Shown: one piece after another, positions 26,904 through 35,500 of the stretch
How positions within the stretch are numbered: position 1 is the first letter of the stretch
Layout: every line of letters starts with the position of its first letter
Assembly (NCBI GenBank): GCA_963757335.1
Contig: CAVWRJ010000025.1
Location: 434,001-498,000 of the forward strand
Source of the DNA: DASQPA01 sp963757335
GTDB lineage: Bacteria > Acidobacteriota > Thermoanaerobaculia > Multivoradales > UBA5704
DNA length: 64,000 bases
Reading direction: 5' to 3'
Notes under the pieces: model-generated
What the model was told of the DNA's origin: nothing
Seen by the model: the letters and a program-made list of their open reading frames with translations, nothing else
Database searches by the model: none
Program-made: the position numbers and the translations under genes

Positions 26904-28325
26904 TCACTTCCGCTTCCAGCGCGTCCCCTGGGGCGTGTCCTCGATGACGATGCCGCGCTCGGTGAGCTCGGCCCGCAGGCGGTCGGCGCCGGCGAAGTCA
27001 CGGCGGCGGCGGGCCTCGACGCGCTCGTGGACGAGCCGGGCGATCTCCTCGTCCTCCTGGGACGGGGTGTCGCCCTCCTCCCAGGCCGCCGGATCGAGCA
27101 CCCCGAGCACCCGGTCAACCGCGGCGAGCGCCGCCTCCACCCGCTGGCGGTCGCCCTCCCCCAGACCGACCCGGGCCTCGATCGCCACGTTGACCTCCTT
27201 GACGAAGCCGAAGAGGGCGGCCAGGGCCCCGGCGAGGTTCAGATCGTCCGCGAGCGCCGCCGCGAAGTCGGTCTCCAGCCGCTCCGCGGCCCGGGCGATC
27301 GCCGGCCGCCCCGCTCCGGACTCCGGCGCATGGTCGAGGCGGAAGCGCATCTGGTCGACCCGCTTCAGGGCCGCGCCGGCCGCGTCGAGCGACTCGAAGG
27401 TGAAGTTGAGCTTCTGCCGGTAGTGGACGGCGAGGAAGAGGTAGCGCAGCGACCGCGCCGGAATGCCGCGGGCGAGGAGCTCCGGCAGGGTGTACTGGTT
27501 GCCGAGCGACTTCGACATCTTGGCGCCGTCGACCAAGAGGTGCTCGGAGTGGAGCCAGGTGTGGACGAAGGGCTTCCCGGTCGCCGACTCGCTCTGGGCG
27601 ATCTCGTTCTCGTGGTGGGGGAAGATGTTGTCGACCCCGCCGCAGTGGATGTCGAAGGTGGCGCCGAGGTACTTGATGCTCATCGCCGAGCACTCGATGT
27701 GCCAGCCCGGCCGCCCCGGCCCCCACGGCGAGTCCCAGCTCGGCTCCCCCGGCTTCGTCCCCTTCCAGAGGACGAAGTCGCGCACGTCCTCCTTGTCGTA
27801 CTCGTCGCTCGCCACCCGCTCGCCCCGCCGCGCCTCCTGGCCCTGGTCGAAGCCGGAGAGCCGGCCGTAGTCGGGGTCGGCCGCCAGGCGGAAGAAGACC
27901 GAGCCGTCGGCCTCGTAGGCGTGGCCGGTCGCGATCAGCCGGGCGATCATGTCGATCATCTCCGGGATGTGCTCGGTCGCCCGCGGATAGCGCTCCGCCG
28001 GCTCGACGTGGAGAGTGTTCAGGTCGCGGAAGAACGACGCGATGAAGGGCGCCGTGTAGACGTCGAGTTCCACCCCCTTCTCGTTCGCCCCGCGGATCGT
28101 CTTGTCGTCGACGTCGGTCAGGTTCATCACCTGGGTCACCCGGTAGCCCAGGTAGGCGAGCGAACGCCTTAGGATGTCCTCGAAGAGGAAGGTCCGCAGG
28201 TTGCCGATGTGGACGTCGTTGTAGACCGTCGGCCCGCAGGTGTAGATCTTCACCTCGCCCGGGACCATGGGCCGGAAGGGGGCAAGCTCCCGCCCCAGGG
28301 TGTTGTAAAGGACGAGCTCGGGCAT
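26904..28325 (-). CDS. cysS: Cysteinyl-tRNA synthetase
   Basis: Class I aminoacyl-tRNA synthetase charging tRNA-Cys in the cytoplasm; 473 residues, normal length. TCGPTVYNDVHIGNLRTFL carries the HIGN ATP site and the first zinc Cys; HIECSAM, the zinc-site HCGG-VDNIFPHHENE and KMSKSLGN (KMSKS loop) follow, and the DALR anticodon domain forms the C-terminus. The cognate tRNA-Cys gene lies 1.1 kb downstream. No T-box-like leader was seen upstream; the preceding gene is 28 bases away. Confidence 0.97.
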   Translation of the reverse strand: MPELVLYNTLGRELAPFRPMVPGEVKIYTCGPTVYNDVHIGNLRTFLFEDILRRSLAYLGYRVTQVMNLTDVDDKTIRGANEKGVELDVYTAPFIASFFRDLNTLHVEPAERYPRATEHIPEMIDMIARLIATGHAYEADGSVFFRLAADPDYGRLSGFDQGQEARRGERVASDEYDKEDVRDFVLWKGTKPGEPSWDSPWGPGRPGWHIECSAMSIKYLGATFDIHCGGVDNIFPHHENEIAQSESATGKPFVHTWLHSEHLLVDGAKMSKSLGNQYTLPELLARGIPARSLRYLFLAVHYRQKLNFTFESLDAAGAALKRVDQMRFRLDHAPESGAGRPAIARAAERLETDFAAALADDLNLAGALAALFGFVKEVNVAIEARVGLGEGDRQRVEAALAAVDRVLGVLDPAAWEEGDTPSQEDEEIARLVHERVEARRRRDFAGADRLRAELTERGIVIEDTPQGTRWKRK

Positions 28326-28353
28326 GGCGTCTGGGTGGCTCGGGGTAAATGCC

Positions 28354-28938
28354 CTAGGGCACGACCACGGTGGTGACCGCGCCGGCGATCCAGGTGGCGG
28401 AGAGGGTCTTGCCCCCGGAGTCGAGGGCGGCGTTGCGGGAGAAGGAGAAGACCCCGGAGCCCGAGGCGATCGGCTTGAATTCGACGAGCGCGATCACCCC
28501 GGCCCCGCTGACGCCCGGAACCACCCCCAGGCGGCTCACCCCGATCACGACGTTGCCGGTCGTCGTCGGGCTCTGCTCGAGGGTGCCGGGAGAGAGGAGG
28601 GGCCCTTGGGTCACCTGGGTGAGCTGCAGGAGGTTCGCCGGATACTGGAGGTCGAAGGCCACCCCGTAGAGGTCCTGGATGCCGCCCGAGCGGACCTCCA
28701 GGACGAGCTTGGTGGTCGTGCTGGCGGCGCCCATGCCGAGGGCGATGCTCCCCGCTCCGGCGGCGGCGGCGGGGGTGAAGGCGACGCTCGGCTGGGTCGT
28801 CGGCGGCGGGGTGACCGGCGGCGGCTGGGTCGGGGTGCTCCCGCCGCCTCCCCCTCCACCGCAAGCGGTGAGGAGGGCGAGCGCGGCGAGGGCGAGGAGG
28901 ACCAGGAGAGCGGCGAGGCCGCGGGCACGCCCTCTCAT
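28354..28938 (-). CDS. Cohesin-domain lipoprotein
   Basis: The signal peptide ends in ALLTAC, a good lipobox with Cys at about residue 26, followed by a Gly run and a Pro/Thr-rich linker. The remaining 140 residues look like a type-I cohesin/carbohydrate-binding beta-sandwich: DLYGVAFDLQYPANLLQL and AGVIALVEFKPIASG. In Acidobacteriota and Deltaproteobacteria such lipoproteins are common and need not be cellulosomal. Its ATG overlaps the def stop by four bases, so it is translationally coupled to def. Confidence 0.82.
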   Translation of the reverse strand: MRGRARGLAALLVLLALAALALLTACGGGGGGGSTPTQPPPVTPPPTTQPSVAFTPAAAAGAGSIALGMGAASTTTKLVLEVRSGGIQDLYGVAFDLQYPANLLQLTQVTQGPLLSPGTLEQSPTTTGNVVIGVSRLGVVPGVSGAGVIALVEFKPIASGSGVFSFSRNAALDSGGKTLSATWIAGAVTTVVVP

Positions 28939-29468
28939 GAGCCCACCTCGACCAGCTCGGCGGGGGCGCCGGAGGCCAGGCGTTTCAACTGCCGCCGCAT
29001 GCGCTCCTTGCGCAGCCCGCGCAGGTGGTCGGTGAAGAGGATGCCGTTCAGGTGGTCGATCTCGTGGCAGATGGCGCGGGCGAGGAACCCTTGAGCGGCG
29101 AGCTCGAAGGGCTGCCCCCGGCGGTCGAGGGCGCGAATCCTGACCTGGGTGGGGCGCTCCACCTTGTCGGTGATCCCAGGGAGCGAGAGGCAGCCCTCGG
29201 CGTCGATCTCCGCCCCGGCGGTCTCCAGAAGCTCGGGGTTGACGAGGACGTGGAGCTCCGCGGCCTCCTTGCCCACCGAGACGTCGACGACCGCCAGCCG
29301 GGAGGGGACGCCGACCTGCGGCGCGGCGAGCCCCACTCCGGGGGCGGCATGCATGGTTTCGATCATGTCGGAGACCAGCTTATCGAATTCCGGGTCGAAG
29401 CGGGTGACCTCGCGGCTGCGGGCGCGGAGGACCGGATCCGGGTAGAGGCGGATGGCGAGAATCGACAT
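28935..29468 (-). CDS. def: Peptide deformylase
   Basis: Removes the N-formyl group from nascent proteins; metal-dependent, cytoplasmic. All three motifs are present: GVGLAAPQVG, EGCLSLPG and the metal-binding HEIDHLNG. 177 residues, normal for the family. The ATG at 29468 starts MSILAIRLYPDPVLR. No fmt gene is adjacent. It sits between the TPR/cyclic-nucleotide-binding protein and the cohesin lipoprotein on the same strand. Confidence 0.97.
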   Translation of the reverse strand: MSILAIRLYPDPVLRARSREVTRFDPEFDKLVSDMIETMHAAPGVGLAAPQVGVPSRLAVVDVSVGKEAAELHVLVNPELLETAGAEIDAEGCLSLPGITDKVERPTQVRIRALDRRGQPFELAAQGFLARAICHEIDHLNGILFTDHLRGLRKERMRRQLKRLASGAPAELVEVGS

Positions 29469-29481
29469 CAGTAGAGCTCCG

Positions 29482-30354
29482 TCAGGCTCCGGGCCGCAGA
29501 CGGCGGAGAGCCGCCGCCACGTCCCGGTCGTTGTGCTGCTCGCGCAGAGAATCCAGAAAGGCGCGGGGGTCGGAGTTGCCGACCAGGCTCTTCTCCAGCC
29601 CCTCGCGGGTGAGCTTCAGGGCGAGGATCGGCTCGGTGACCTTGTAGTCCGCCGGCCAGGTGCCGCGCTCCAAGAGGGCGGCCTCGCCGATCAGGTCGCC
29701 CGAGGTGAAGCTGCGGAGCACCGTCGTCCGCCCCTCGTTGGCGGGGACGGAGACCTCGACCAGACCCTGGACCAGGAGGAGGAGGAAACCCTCCCGGCTC
29801 CCCTCCGCGGCGACCAGGGTCCCTGCCGGCAGCTCGATCAGCTCCATGGTCGAGAACAGGCGTTTCAACTGCTCGCCGGAGAGGTGCTCGACGAGGCTGC
29901 TCCCCACCAGGTTGTGCCACAGCCGGCCGAGCTGGAGCGCCGAGGTCCCAGCCCGCTGGCCGCCCGCCGCGCGGAGCCCCTCGAGGGCCAGGGCGCGCAC
30001 CTGCTCCATACTCTTTTCGCGCTGCAGCTTGTCGATCTTGAAGCGCAGCGAGGTGTCGAGCGGCGCCAGCTTCATGGCTTTCGAGAGGAGGGCGATCCCC
30101 TTGTCGTAGAAGCCGTCGCTCGCGTACTCCTCGGCGACGAAGCCGTACTCGTCGACCGCCTTCTCGTGCTGCTTCAACTGGGTGTAGACCTCGGCCAGCT
30201 TGAGACGGGTGTGGAGATCCTCGGGGTTGGTCTTCAACTTGGCGCGCAGCCGGTCCCCCGCCTCCTCGTAGCGCTCGAGGACGACCAGGTCGTCGATCGT
30301 ATACTCTTGCGCGGTCTGCTTGGCACCGCCCCCGAACCAGCTCTTGATACCCAC
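29482..30354 (-). CDS. TPR protein with C-terminal cyclic-nucleotide-binding domain
   Basis: The N-terminal half has TPR-like helices (KTNPEDLHTRLKLAEVYTQL, YDKGIALLSKAMKLAP). The C-terminal half (about residues 160-265) is a cNMP-binding/Crp-type barrel: LFSTMELIELPAGTLVAAEG, FLLLVQGLVEVSV and FTSGDLIGEAALLE, the last like the phosphate-binding cassette GExALL. No HTH follows, so it is a sensor or scaffold, not a Crp regulator. The GTG at 30354 is chosen because AGGAGG lies about ten bases upstream; the frame is open to 30444. First gene of the run toward def and cysS. Confidence 0.85.
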   Translation of the reverse strand: MGIKSWFGGGAKQTAQEYTIDDLVVLERYEEAGDRLRAKLKTNPEDLHTRLKLAEVYTQLKQHEKAVDEYGFVAEEYASDGFYDKGIALLSKAMKLAPLDTSLRFKIDKLQREKSMEQVRALALEGLRAAGGQRAGTSALQLGRLWHNLVGSSLVEHLSGEQLKRLFSTMELIELPAGTLVAAEGSREGFLLLLVQGLVEVSVPANEGRTTVLRSFTSGDLIGEAALLERGTWPADYKVTEPILALKLTREGLEKSLVGNSDPRAFLDSLREQHNDRDVAAALRRLRPGA

Positions 30355-30546
30355 GATTGGGATCGCCTCCTGAAGGCTCGCACGGCACCCTGCGGCCGCC
30401 AGAGGACGGCCGTGACTACTCCCGGGGACAGTGGAGCGCGCCACATTATAGCCAAGTGACAGCAGTTGTGGGGCTTCGGGGAATGGCCGGCCCTGGTCCG
30501 GAAGTTGCTCTTCCTGTAGATCAGCGAGAGCAAAAGGCTAAAAGCC

Positions 30547-32811
30547 ATGGAGATACCAATGTTTACGACCGAGAGAACGCCGCCCCAAAGCAGCCCGTGG
30601 ATCGCCGCAGCGCTCCTCCTGCCGCTCCTGGCGTTCGCCGCCGGCCGGCCCGCCGCGGCCCAGGGCGACTACGCCGGCGGGGATATCGGCAACGGCAATG
30701 CGGGCTACGCGGCCGACCCCGGCGATCCCGCCAATGCCGCCAGTGCTGCCAATGTCGCCAATGCCGGCGATCCGGCCGGCCCCCAGGCGAACCAGGGGAG
30801 CTACGGCTACTTCCGGATCATCGAGGGCTCGGCCACCCTGATTCCGGCCGGGAACGGCGAGCAGGCGACCGCCCAGGTCAACCAGCCGGTGATGGCGGGC
30901 GACCGCATCCGGGTCGCCGACAAGGGCCGGGTCGAGATCGTCCTCGCCGACCGCAACCTGCTCCGCCTGGACGGCGGCAGCGAGGTGGTCTTGGCGCAGC
31001 TCGCCGGGACCCCCGACGCCGACGCGCCGCAGACTCTCCTCCGGCTCGACGAGGGCAACTTCCAGCTCGTCGTCATGACCGACGCCCTGGGCGACCAGCT
31101 GCCGCGGATCGACACCCCCAACGCCACCATCTACGTCCAGAACCCGGGGACCTACCGAGTGACCGCCGACCAGGGGGACTGGACCTCGGTCCTCGTCCGC
31201 CGCGGCAGCGCCGAGGTGGTGACCCCGAAGGGCTCGGTCCGCGTGCGCGCCGACCAGGAGGCCCATGTCGAGGGGACCGACAGCCGGGCCGACCTCGCGC
31301 AGGCGAGCGCCTACGACGCCATCGAGCGCTGGGGCCGGGATCTGGAGGCCCGGGTGGCCGACAACGGCGCCCTCGACCCCAGCCTCCGCTACGAGGGCTC
31401 GGCGCTCGACCAGTACGGCTCCTGGATCGACGTCGGCGGCCAGCACTACTGGCGCCCCACCGTCGACGGCGGCTGGCGCCCCTTCACCGACGGCTACTGG
31501 ACCTCCACCCCGAGCGGCCTCACCTGGGTGGCGACCGAGCCCTGGGGCTGGGTGCCCTACCACTACGGCTCCTGGGACTACCTGGACGACTACGGCTGGG
31601 CCTGGCAACCGGGCTCCGTCTACTCGCCGGCCTGGGTCTACTGGTACTGGGGTCCGAGCGAGATCGGCTGGTGCCCGGTCGGCTACTACACCGGCTGGTA
31701 CGGCCACCGCTTCCGCGACCCGGCATTCCGCCACGGCGTCTACGGCTGGGCGGGGGGCAACCGGGAGTTCTTCGAGCACTGGAACTTCATCGACAACGAT
31801 CACTTCGGTCATCGCGACCTCCACCGCTGGGTGCGCCCCGGCGGGGACATGCGGGGGGACATGCGGGCCCACCAGCTGCCGCGCGGTATCATCACCACCG
31901 ACACCCGCGGCGTCACCCCGAACCGCTGGCACCACCCGGACCAGGTGATCAACGTCCTCCGCGCCCAGGGGGGCCGGACCGACCGCCTCAAGGGCGGCGG
32001 CAACCTGCCCGACGTGACCTCGTTCGTCGCCAGGAACCCGAACCTGGCACCCCAGGTGCTGCACTCGGTGATCGCCGACACCCCGGACAAGGGCCGCTTC
32101 TCCGGCATCCCGCTCCGCCCGGCGACCCAGAGCGGGCGCCCCGCGGCCGGCAGCCCAGCGGCCACGACTCGCGGGCGCTGGGCCGACCGTACCCCCCTCC
32201 AGGCCGGCCGCGGCGACCGCTTCGGGCGCAGCCTCCAGCCCAACCCGGCGGGCCAGCCGACGGCGGGGCTCCATACCTGGGATCGCCGGGACACTCCTGC
32301 CTCGCCGACCCCGACGGCTCCCGGTACCGCCATCCGCAACCGGGAGGCCTGGCGGGAGCTCCCGGCGACACCCCGCACCGGCGCCGCCGCCGGGGATCGC
32401 CCCGGCCGCTCCTACCCGCTGACGTTGACGGTAACCTCGCCGCCGGCGGACCGGCTGCAGAACCGCCAGCCGGACCGGCTGCGCAATGGCTGGCGGGAGA
32501 TCCCGACCCCGGTGGCTCCCGGCACCCCCGGCACCCCCGGCGGTCAGCAGCCGGACCGCGGGCAGCGGCCGGATGCCGCCCGGCCGCGCTATGCGCCGCC
32601 CCAGGGGCAGCAGGGTCAGGCCCCCCGCTACACGCCGCCCCAGGGCCAGGCGCCCCGCACCTACTCGCCGCCGCCACAACGGTACTCGCCGCCGCCGCAG
32701 GCGCCGCGCTCCTACGCGCCGCCTCCCCAGCACTACAACCCGCCGCCGGCGCCGCACTACAACCCGCCGCCGCAGCAGCCGCAGAAGCCTCCCGAGCACC
32801 ACGGCCGCTGA
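30547..32811 (+). CDS. FecR-domain secreted protein with Trp/Tyr-rich (DUF6600-like) middle and Pro-rich tail
   Basis: A signal peptide (about residues 1-38, ending AAAQGDYA) is followed by a short Ala/Asn-rich 9-bp-repeat stretch. A FecR domain (about 80-250) has IIEGSATLIPAGNGE, RVADKGRVEIVLADRN and RRGSAEVVTPKGSVRVRADQ. The middle (about 285-400) is very rich in Trp/Tyr with repeated DGGWRPFTDGYW, WVATEPWGWVPYHYG and YGWAWQPG, matching the DUF6600 pattern. The last 150 residues are Pro/Gln-rich. It is divergent from the TPR gene. The ATG at 30559 has a better-placed GGAG and may be the true start. Extracytoplasmic; role unknown. Confidence 0.85.
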   Translation: MEIPMFTTERTPPQSSPWIAAALLLPLLAFAAGRPAAAQGDYAGGDIGNGNAGYAADPGDPANAASAANVANAGDPAGPQANQGSYGYFRIIEGSATLIPAGNGEQATAQVNQPVMAGDRIRVADKGRVEIVLADRNLLRLDGGSEVVLAQLAGTPDADAPQTLLRLDEGNFQLVVMTDALGDQLPRIDTPNATIYVQNPGTYRVTADQGDWTSVLVRRGSAEVVTPKGSVRVRADQEAHVEGTDSRADLAQASAYDAIERWGRDLEARVADNGALDPSLRYEGSALDQYGSWIDVGGQHYWRPTVDGGWRPFTDGYWTSTPSGLTWVATEPWGWVPYHYGSWDYLDDYGWAWQPGSVYSPAWVYWYWGPSEIGWCPVGYYTGWYGHRFRDPAFRHGVYGWAGGNREFFEHWNFIDNDHFGHRDLHRWVRPGGDMRGDMRAHQLPRGIITTDTRGVTPNRWHHPDQVINVLRAQGGRTDRLKGGGNLPDVTSFVARNPNLAPQVLHSVIADTPDKGRFSGIPLRPATQSGRPAAGSPAATTRGRWADRTPLQAGRGDRFGRSLQPNPAGQPTAGLHTWDRRDTPASPTPTAPGTAIRNREAWRELPATPRTGAAAGDRPGRSYPLTLTVTSPPADRLQNRQPDRLRNGWREIPTPVAPGTPGTPGGQQPDRGQRPDAARPRYAPPQGQQGQAPRYTPPQGQAPRTYSPPPQRYSPPPQAPRSYAPPPQHYNPPPAPHYNPPPQQPQKPPEHHGR

Positions 32812-32835
32812 TCCTCCCTCCCGTCCTGCCCACCC

Positions 32836-32865
32836 GGGCACCCGCGCTCCGCGGGTGCCCTTTTT
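32836..32865 (+). terminator. Rho-independent terminator of the FecR gene
   Basis: GGGCACCCGC / GCGGGTGCCC stem with a short loop followed by five T; 25 bases after the stop at 32811. Confidence 0.9.
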
Positions 32866-32887
32866 CGTGCGCTACAATCCCCCCCGA

Positions 32888-33133
32888 ATGCGATCCGACA
32901 CGGTGTTCCGCATCCTCTTCGTCGTCTACTGCGTCGAGGCCGGGGTCTTCCTGATCCTCGCGCCCTGGGGGCCGATGTGGGCGCGCACGCTCTCCCATCT
33001 CCCCTTGGGATTCCTCGGGCCGCTCCTCCTCCACCCCCTCTTCCGCGGCGCCGTCTCCGGCTTCGGCCTCGTCCACCTGGTGTGGGGCGCCAACGACCTC
33101 CAGACCCTCCTCGGCTGGCGGCGGCGCACCTGA
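32888..33133 (+). CDS. Small hydrophobic membrane protein, unknown function
   Basis: An 81-residue protein starting MRSDTVFRILFVVYCVEAG. It has two to three hydrophobic segments (about residues 7-27, 37-49 and 55-68) and a basic C-terminus (WRRRT). No conserved motif recognised. It starts just after the terminator of the FecR gene and ends nine bases before thiE, so it is probably the first gene of the thiE-lspA-rluD transcript. Confidence 0.7.
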   Translation: MRSDTVFRILFVVYCVEAGVFLILAPWGPMWARTLSHLPLGFLGPLLLHPLFRGAVSGFGLVHLVWGANDLQTLLGWRRRT

Positions 33134-33141
33134 CGACCGGC

Positions 33142-33870
33142 ATGCTCTTCCGGCTGCTGGCGGTGAGCGACCGGGCGACCCTCGGCGAGGAACGCCTCGC
33201 CGAGTGGGTCCGGCAGCTCGCGGCGGCCGGGGTGGACGGGGTCCAGCTCCGCGAGAAGGATCTGGACGACCGCGCTCTCTACGGCCTCGTCCGGCTCGCC
33301 CGTTCGGTCTTCCCGCCGCCCGGCCGGCTGCTGGTCAACGGCCGGCTCGACGTCGCCCTGGCCGCCGGGGCCGACGGCGCCCATCTCCCGGCGGATGGGG
33401 TGCCGGCGCTCGCTCTACGCCGGCGCTTCGGCCCGCGGCCGCTCCTCGGCTGTTCGACCCACCTCCTCTCGGAGGTGGCGGCGGCGCGGGAGGCGGGGGC
33501 CGACTACGTCACCTTCGGCCCCGTCTATCCCACCCCGGGGAAGGCAGCCTGGGGCGAGCCGCCGGGGCTCAGCGGCCTCGCCCAGGCTGCCGCCCTCGGC
33601 ATTCCCGTCTACGCCCTGGGCGGCGTTACACTGGACCGGCTGGGCGAGGTCGCGGCGGCCGGCGCCGCCGGAGCGGCGGGAATCCGCCTCTTTCAGGAGG
33701 TCTCCCGGCTCCCCGAGCTGGTCCGCGCCGCCGCCCGGGCCTTCCCGCGGATGCCGGGCCGTCCCACGTCCGATATCGCCAATACCGCCGATATCGCCAA
33801 TATCGCCAACATTGCCGACATCGCCAGCCCCGCCGAACCCTCAGGAGAAGCCGCCCGCCGTGAGCCCTGA
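33142..33870 (+). CDS. thiE: Thiamine-phosphate synthase
   Basis: Joins HMP-pyrophosphate and thiazole phosphate to make thiamine phosphate. TIM-barrel motifs: GVDGVQLREKDLDDR, RLLVNGRLDVA, GADGAHLPADG, LGCSTH, YVTFGPVYPTPGKA and VYALGGVT. The tail after about residue 205 is an unusual low-complexity run of AN/DI tripeptides from a 9-bp tandem repeat. It overlaps the start of lspA. No THI-box riboswitch is visible upstream, and thiamine genes do not surround it, so TenI-like activity is possible. Confidence 0.88.
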   Translation: MLFRLLAVSDRATLGEERLAEWVRQLAAAGVDGVQLREKDLDDRALYGLVRLARSVFPPPGRLLVNGRLDVALAAGADGAHLPADGVPALALRRRFGPRPLLGCSTHLLSEVAAAREAGADYVTFGPVYPTPGKAAWGEPPGLSGLAQAAALGIPVYALGGVTLDRLGEVAAAGAAGAAGIRLFQEVSRLPELVRAAARAFPRMPGRPTSDIANTADIANIANIADIASPAEPSGEAARREP

Positions 33871-34467
33871 TTCCCCCCCGACGCCACCCGCCCCGGCACA
33901 GCCCCCCCCCGCGACCTCGCCGCCGGCTTCTACAAGCTGCGCTATCTCTTCGTCTCCCTCGCCATCCTGGTCGCCGACCAGTGGACCAAGTGGCTGGTCG
34001 AGATGCACCTGCCGGACCGCGCCACCGAGCCGGTCGTCCCCGGCCTGCTTAATCTCACCCACGTCCGCAACACCGGGGTCGCCTTCGGCCTCTTCGCCGC
34101 CCAGGGGACGACCGGCGGCAGCTGGCTCTTGACCCTCCTCGGCCTCACCGCCCTGACCGCGGTCGGCATCTACTTCTGGTTCACCCCGTCCCGCGATCGC
34201 CTGCTCCTCGTCGCCCTCGCCCTGGTGGTGGGCGGCGCGGTGGGCAACCTCATCGACCGGGTGGTGGCCGGCGCGGTCACCGACTTCATCGACGTCTACG
34301 TCGGCCTCCACCACTGGCCGGCCTTCAACGTCGCCGACAGTGCGATCTCGGTCGGCATCGCCCTCATGGCTCTGGACAGTCTGCGCCCGCGCCCGGACTC
34401 CACCCCCTCGCCCTCGGCGCCGTCGATGCCCCCCACTCCGCCGGCCGGCGCCGGGAGCGCCGGCTGA
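33860..34467 (+). CDS. lspA: Lipoprotein signal peptidase II, with frame break in a C9 run
   Basis: Inner-membrane aspartyl protease cutting prolipoproteins before the lipidated Cys. The conserved regions are all present: ADQWTKWLVE, NLTHVRNTGVAFGLF, VVGGAVGNLIDR and FIDVYVG-FNVADSAISVG with both catalytic Asp. Four hydrophobic segments. The GTG at 33860 with AGGAG upstream fits, but the frame is lost in nine C at 33902-33910; ten would restore it, after which the frame reads RDLAAGFYKLRYLFV. A sequencing indel is likely. The C-terminal 25 residues are Pro/Ser-rich. Confidence 0.9.
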
Positions 34468-35444
34468 CCCCGGCCCTCGTTCCCGACTCGATCGCCTGGA
34501 CCGTCGAGCCCGAGGCGGCGGGCGAACGCCTCGACCGGCACGTCGCGGCCCATCTCGATCTCCCCAGAAATCAGATTCAGCGCTGGATCAGAGACAGCCG
34601 GGTCGCGGTCAACGGCGCCCCGGCCAAGCCCTCCCAGGCGGTCGAGCCTGGCGACGCCGTCGCCTGCCGGCCGGAGGAGCCCCGGGAGGAGCGGGTGGTG
34701 GCCGAGGCGGGCGACCTCGACCTGCTCTACGAGGATGCCGACCTCGCCGTCCTCGCCAAACCGTCCGACCTGACGGTCCACCCCGGGGCCGGCCGGCCGA
34801 CCGGCACCCTCGCCCATCGCCTCCTCGCCCGCTACCCGGAGATGGCGGGGGTCGGCGGCCCCGGGCGGCCCGGCATCGTCCACCGGCTCGACCGAGACAC
34901 CAGCGGGGTGATGGTGGTGGCGCGGACCGCCGCCGCCTATGCCCGCCTCGCCCGCGCCTTCGCCGCCCGGGAGGTCGGCAAGCGCTATCTGGCGATCGCC
35001 TACGGCACCCCGCGGCAGCCCGAGGGCACCATCCGGGAGCCGATCGGCCGCCACCCTTCAAGGCGGATGGAGATGACCGTCCGCCCCGACGGCCGGCCGG
35101 CAGCGACCGGCTACGCGACCCTCGCCGCCAGGAACGGAATCGCTCTCCTGGCGCTCGATCTCCAGACCGGCCGCACCCACCAGATCCGGGTCCACCTCAA
35201 AAGCCTGGGCCACCCCTTGGTGGGCGATCCGGTCTACGGCGAGGCGCGCTGGAAGGCCCAGCTCCGCGCCCACCAGGAGCGCCTCCGCACCTTCCCCCGC
35301 CCCGCCCTCCACGCCTTCCGGCTCGCCTTTAAGCACCCCACGACGGGCGAGCCGCTGGCCTTCGAGGCCCCGGTACCGGTGGATTTGCGGGAGCTGTGGG
35401 AAGGGGTGACGGGGACGGGGTTTCCGGACCTGAAGCTGCCGTAG
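34464..35444 (+). CDS. rluD: RluA-family 23S rRNA pseudouridine synthase (RluD-like)
   Basis: The N-terminal S4 RNA-binding domain (AGERLDRHVAAHLDLPRNQI, VAVNGAPAKPSQAVEPGD) is followed by the catalytic domain: VLAKPSDLTVHPGAG, HRLDRDTSGVMVVA with the catalytic Asp, and LQTGRTHQIRVHL. RluD-type enzymes modify helix 69 of 23S rRNA. No ATG/GTG/TTG precedes the S4 domain in frame. A CTG overlapping the lspA stop (34464) is the only plausible codon, so the start is uncertain; a later GTG at 34695 would lose the S4 domain. Confidence 0.9.
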   Translation: MTPALVPDSIAWTVEPEAAGERLDRHVAAHLDLPRNQIQRWIRDSRVAVNGAPAKPSQAVEPGDAVACRPEEPREERVVAEAGDLDLLYEDADLAVLAKPSDLTVHPGAGRPTGTLAHRLLARYPEMAGVGGPGRPGIVHRLDRDTSGVMVVARTAAAYARLARAFAAREVGKRYLAIAYGTPRQPEGTIREPIGRHPSRRMEMTVRPDGRPAATGYATLAARNGIALLALDLQTGRTHQIRVHLKSLGHPLVGDPVYGEARWKAQLRAHQERLRTFPRPALHAFRLAFKHPTTGEPLAFEAPVPVDLRELWEGVTGTGFPDLKLP

Positions 35445-35500
35445 GGGCAGGCCCCCGTGCCTGCCCTGGCCAGAGCGGGCACGGGGCCGCCACCGCTCTA
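35445..35500. terminator. Probable bidirectional terminator between rluD and ald
   Basis: GGGCAGGC-CCCCGT-GCCTGCCC hairpin directly after the rluD stop, with a second GC-rich arm (GCGGGCACGGGGCC) that can also pair with it. The two genes converge here. No clear T-run. Confidence 0.5.

Noticed and set aside
20000..27000. Lanthipeptide or other RiPP modification genes near the two precursor-like peptides.
   Set aside because: All frames were scanned for LanB, LanC, LanM, YcaO, radical-SAM and C39-peptidase motifs; none were found.
28326..28353. A T-box leader for cysS.
   Set aside because: Only 28 bases separate cysS from the preceding gene, too short for a T-box element.
33060..33142. A TPP riboswitch before thiE.
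   Set aside because: The sequence there encodes a small membrane protein up to nine bases before thiE, and no THI-box consensus is seen.
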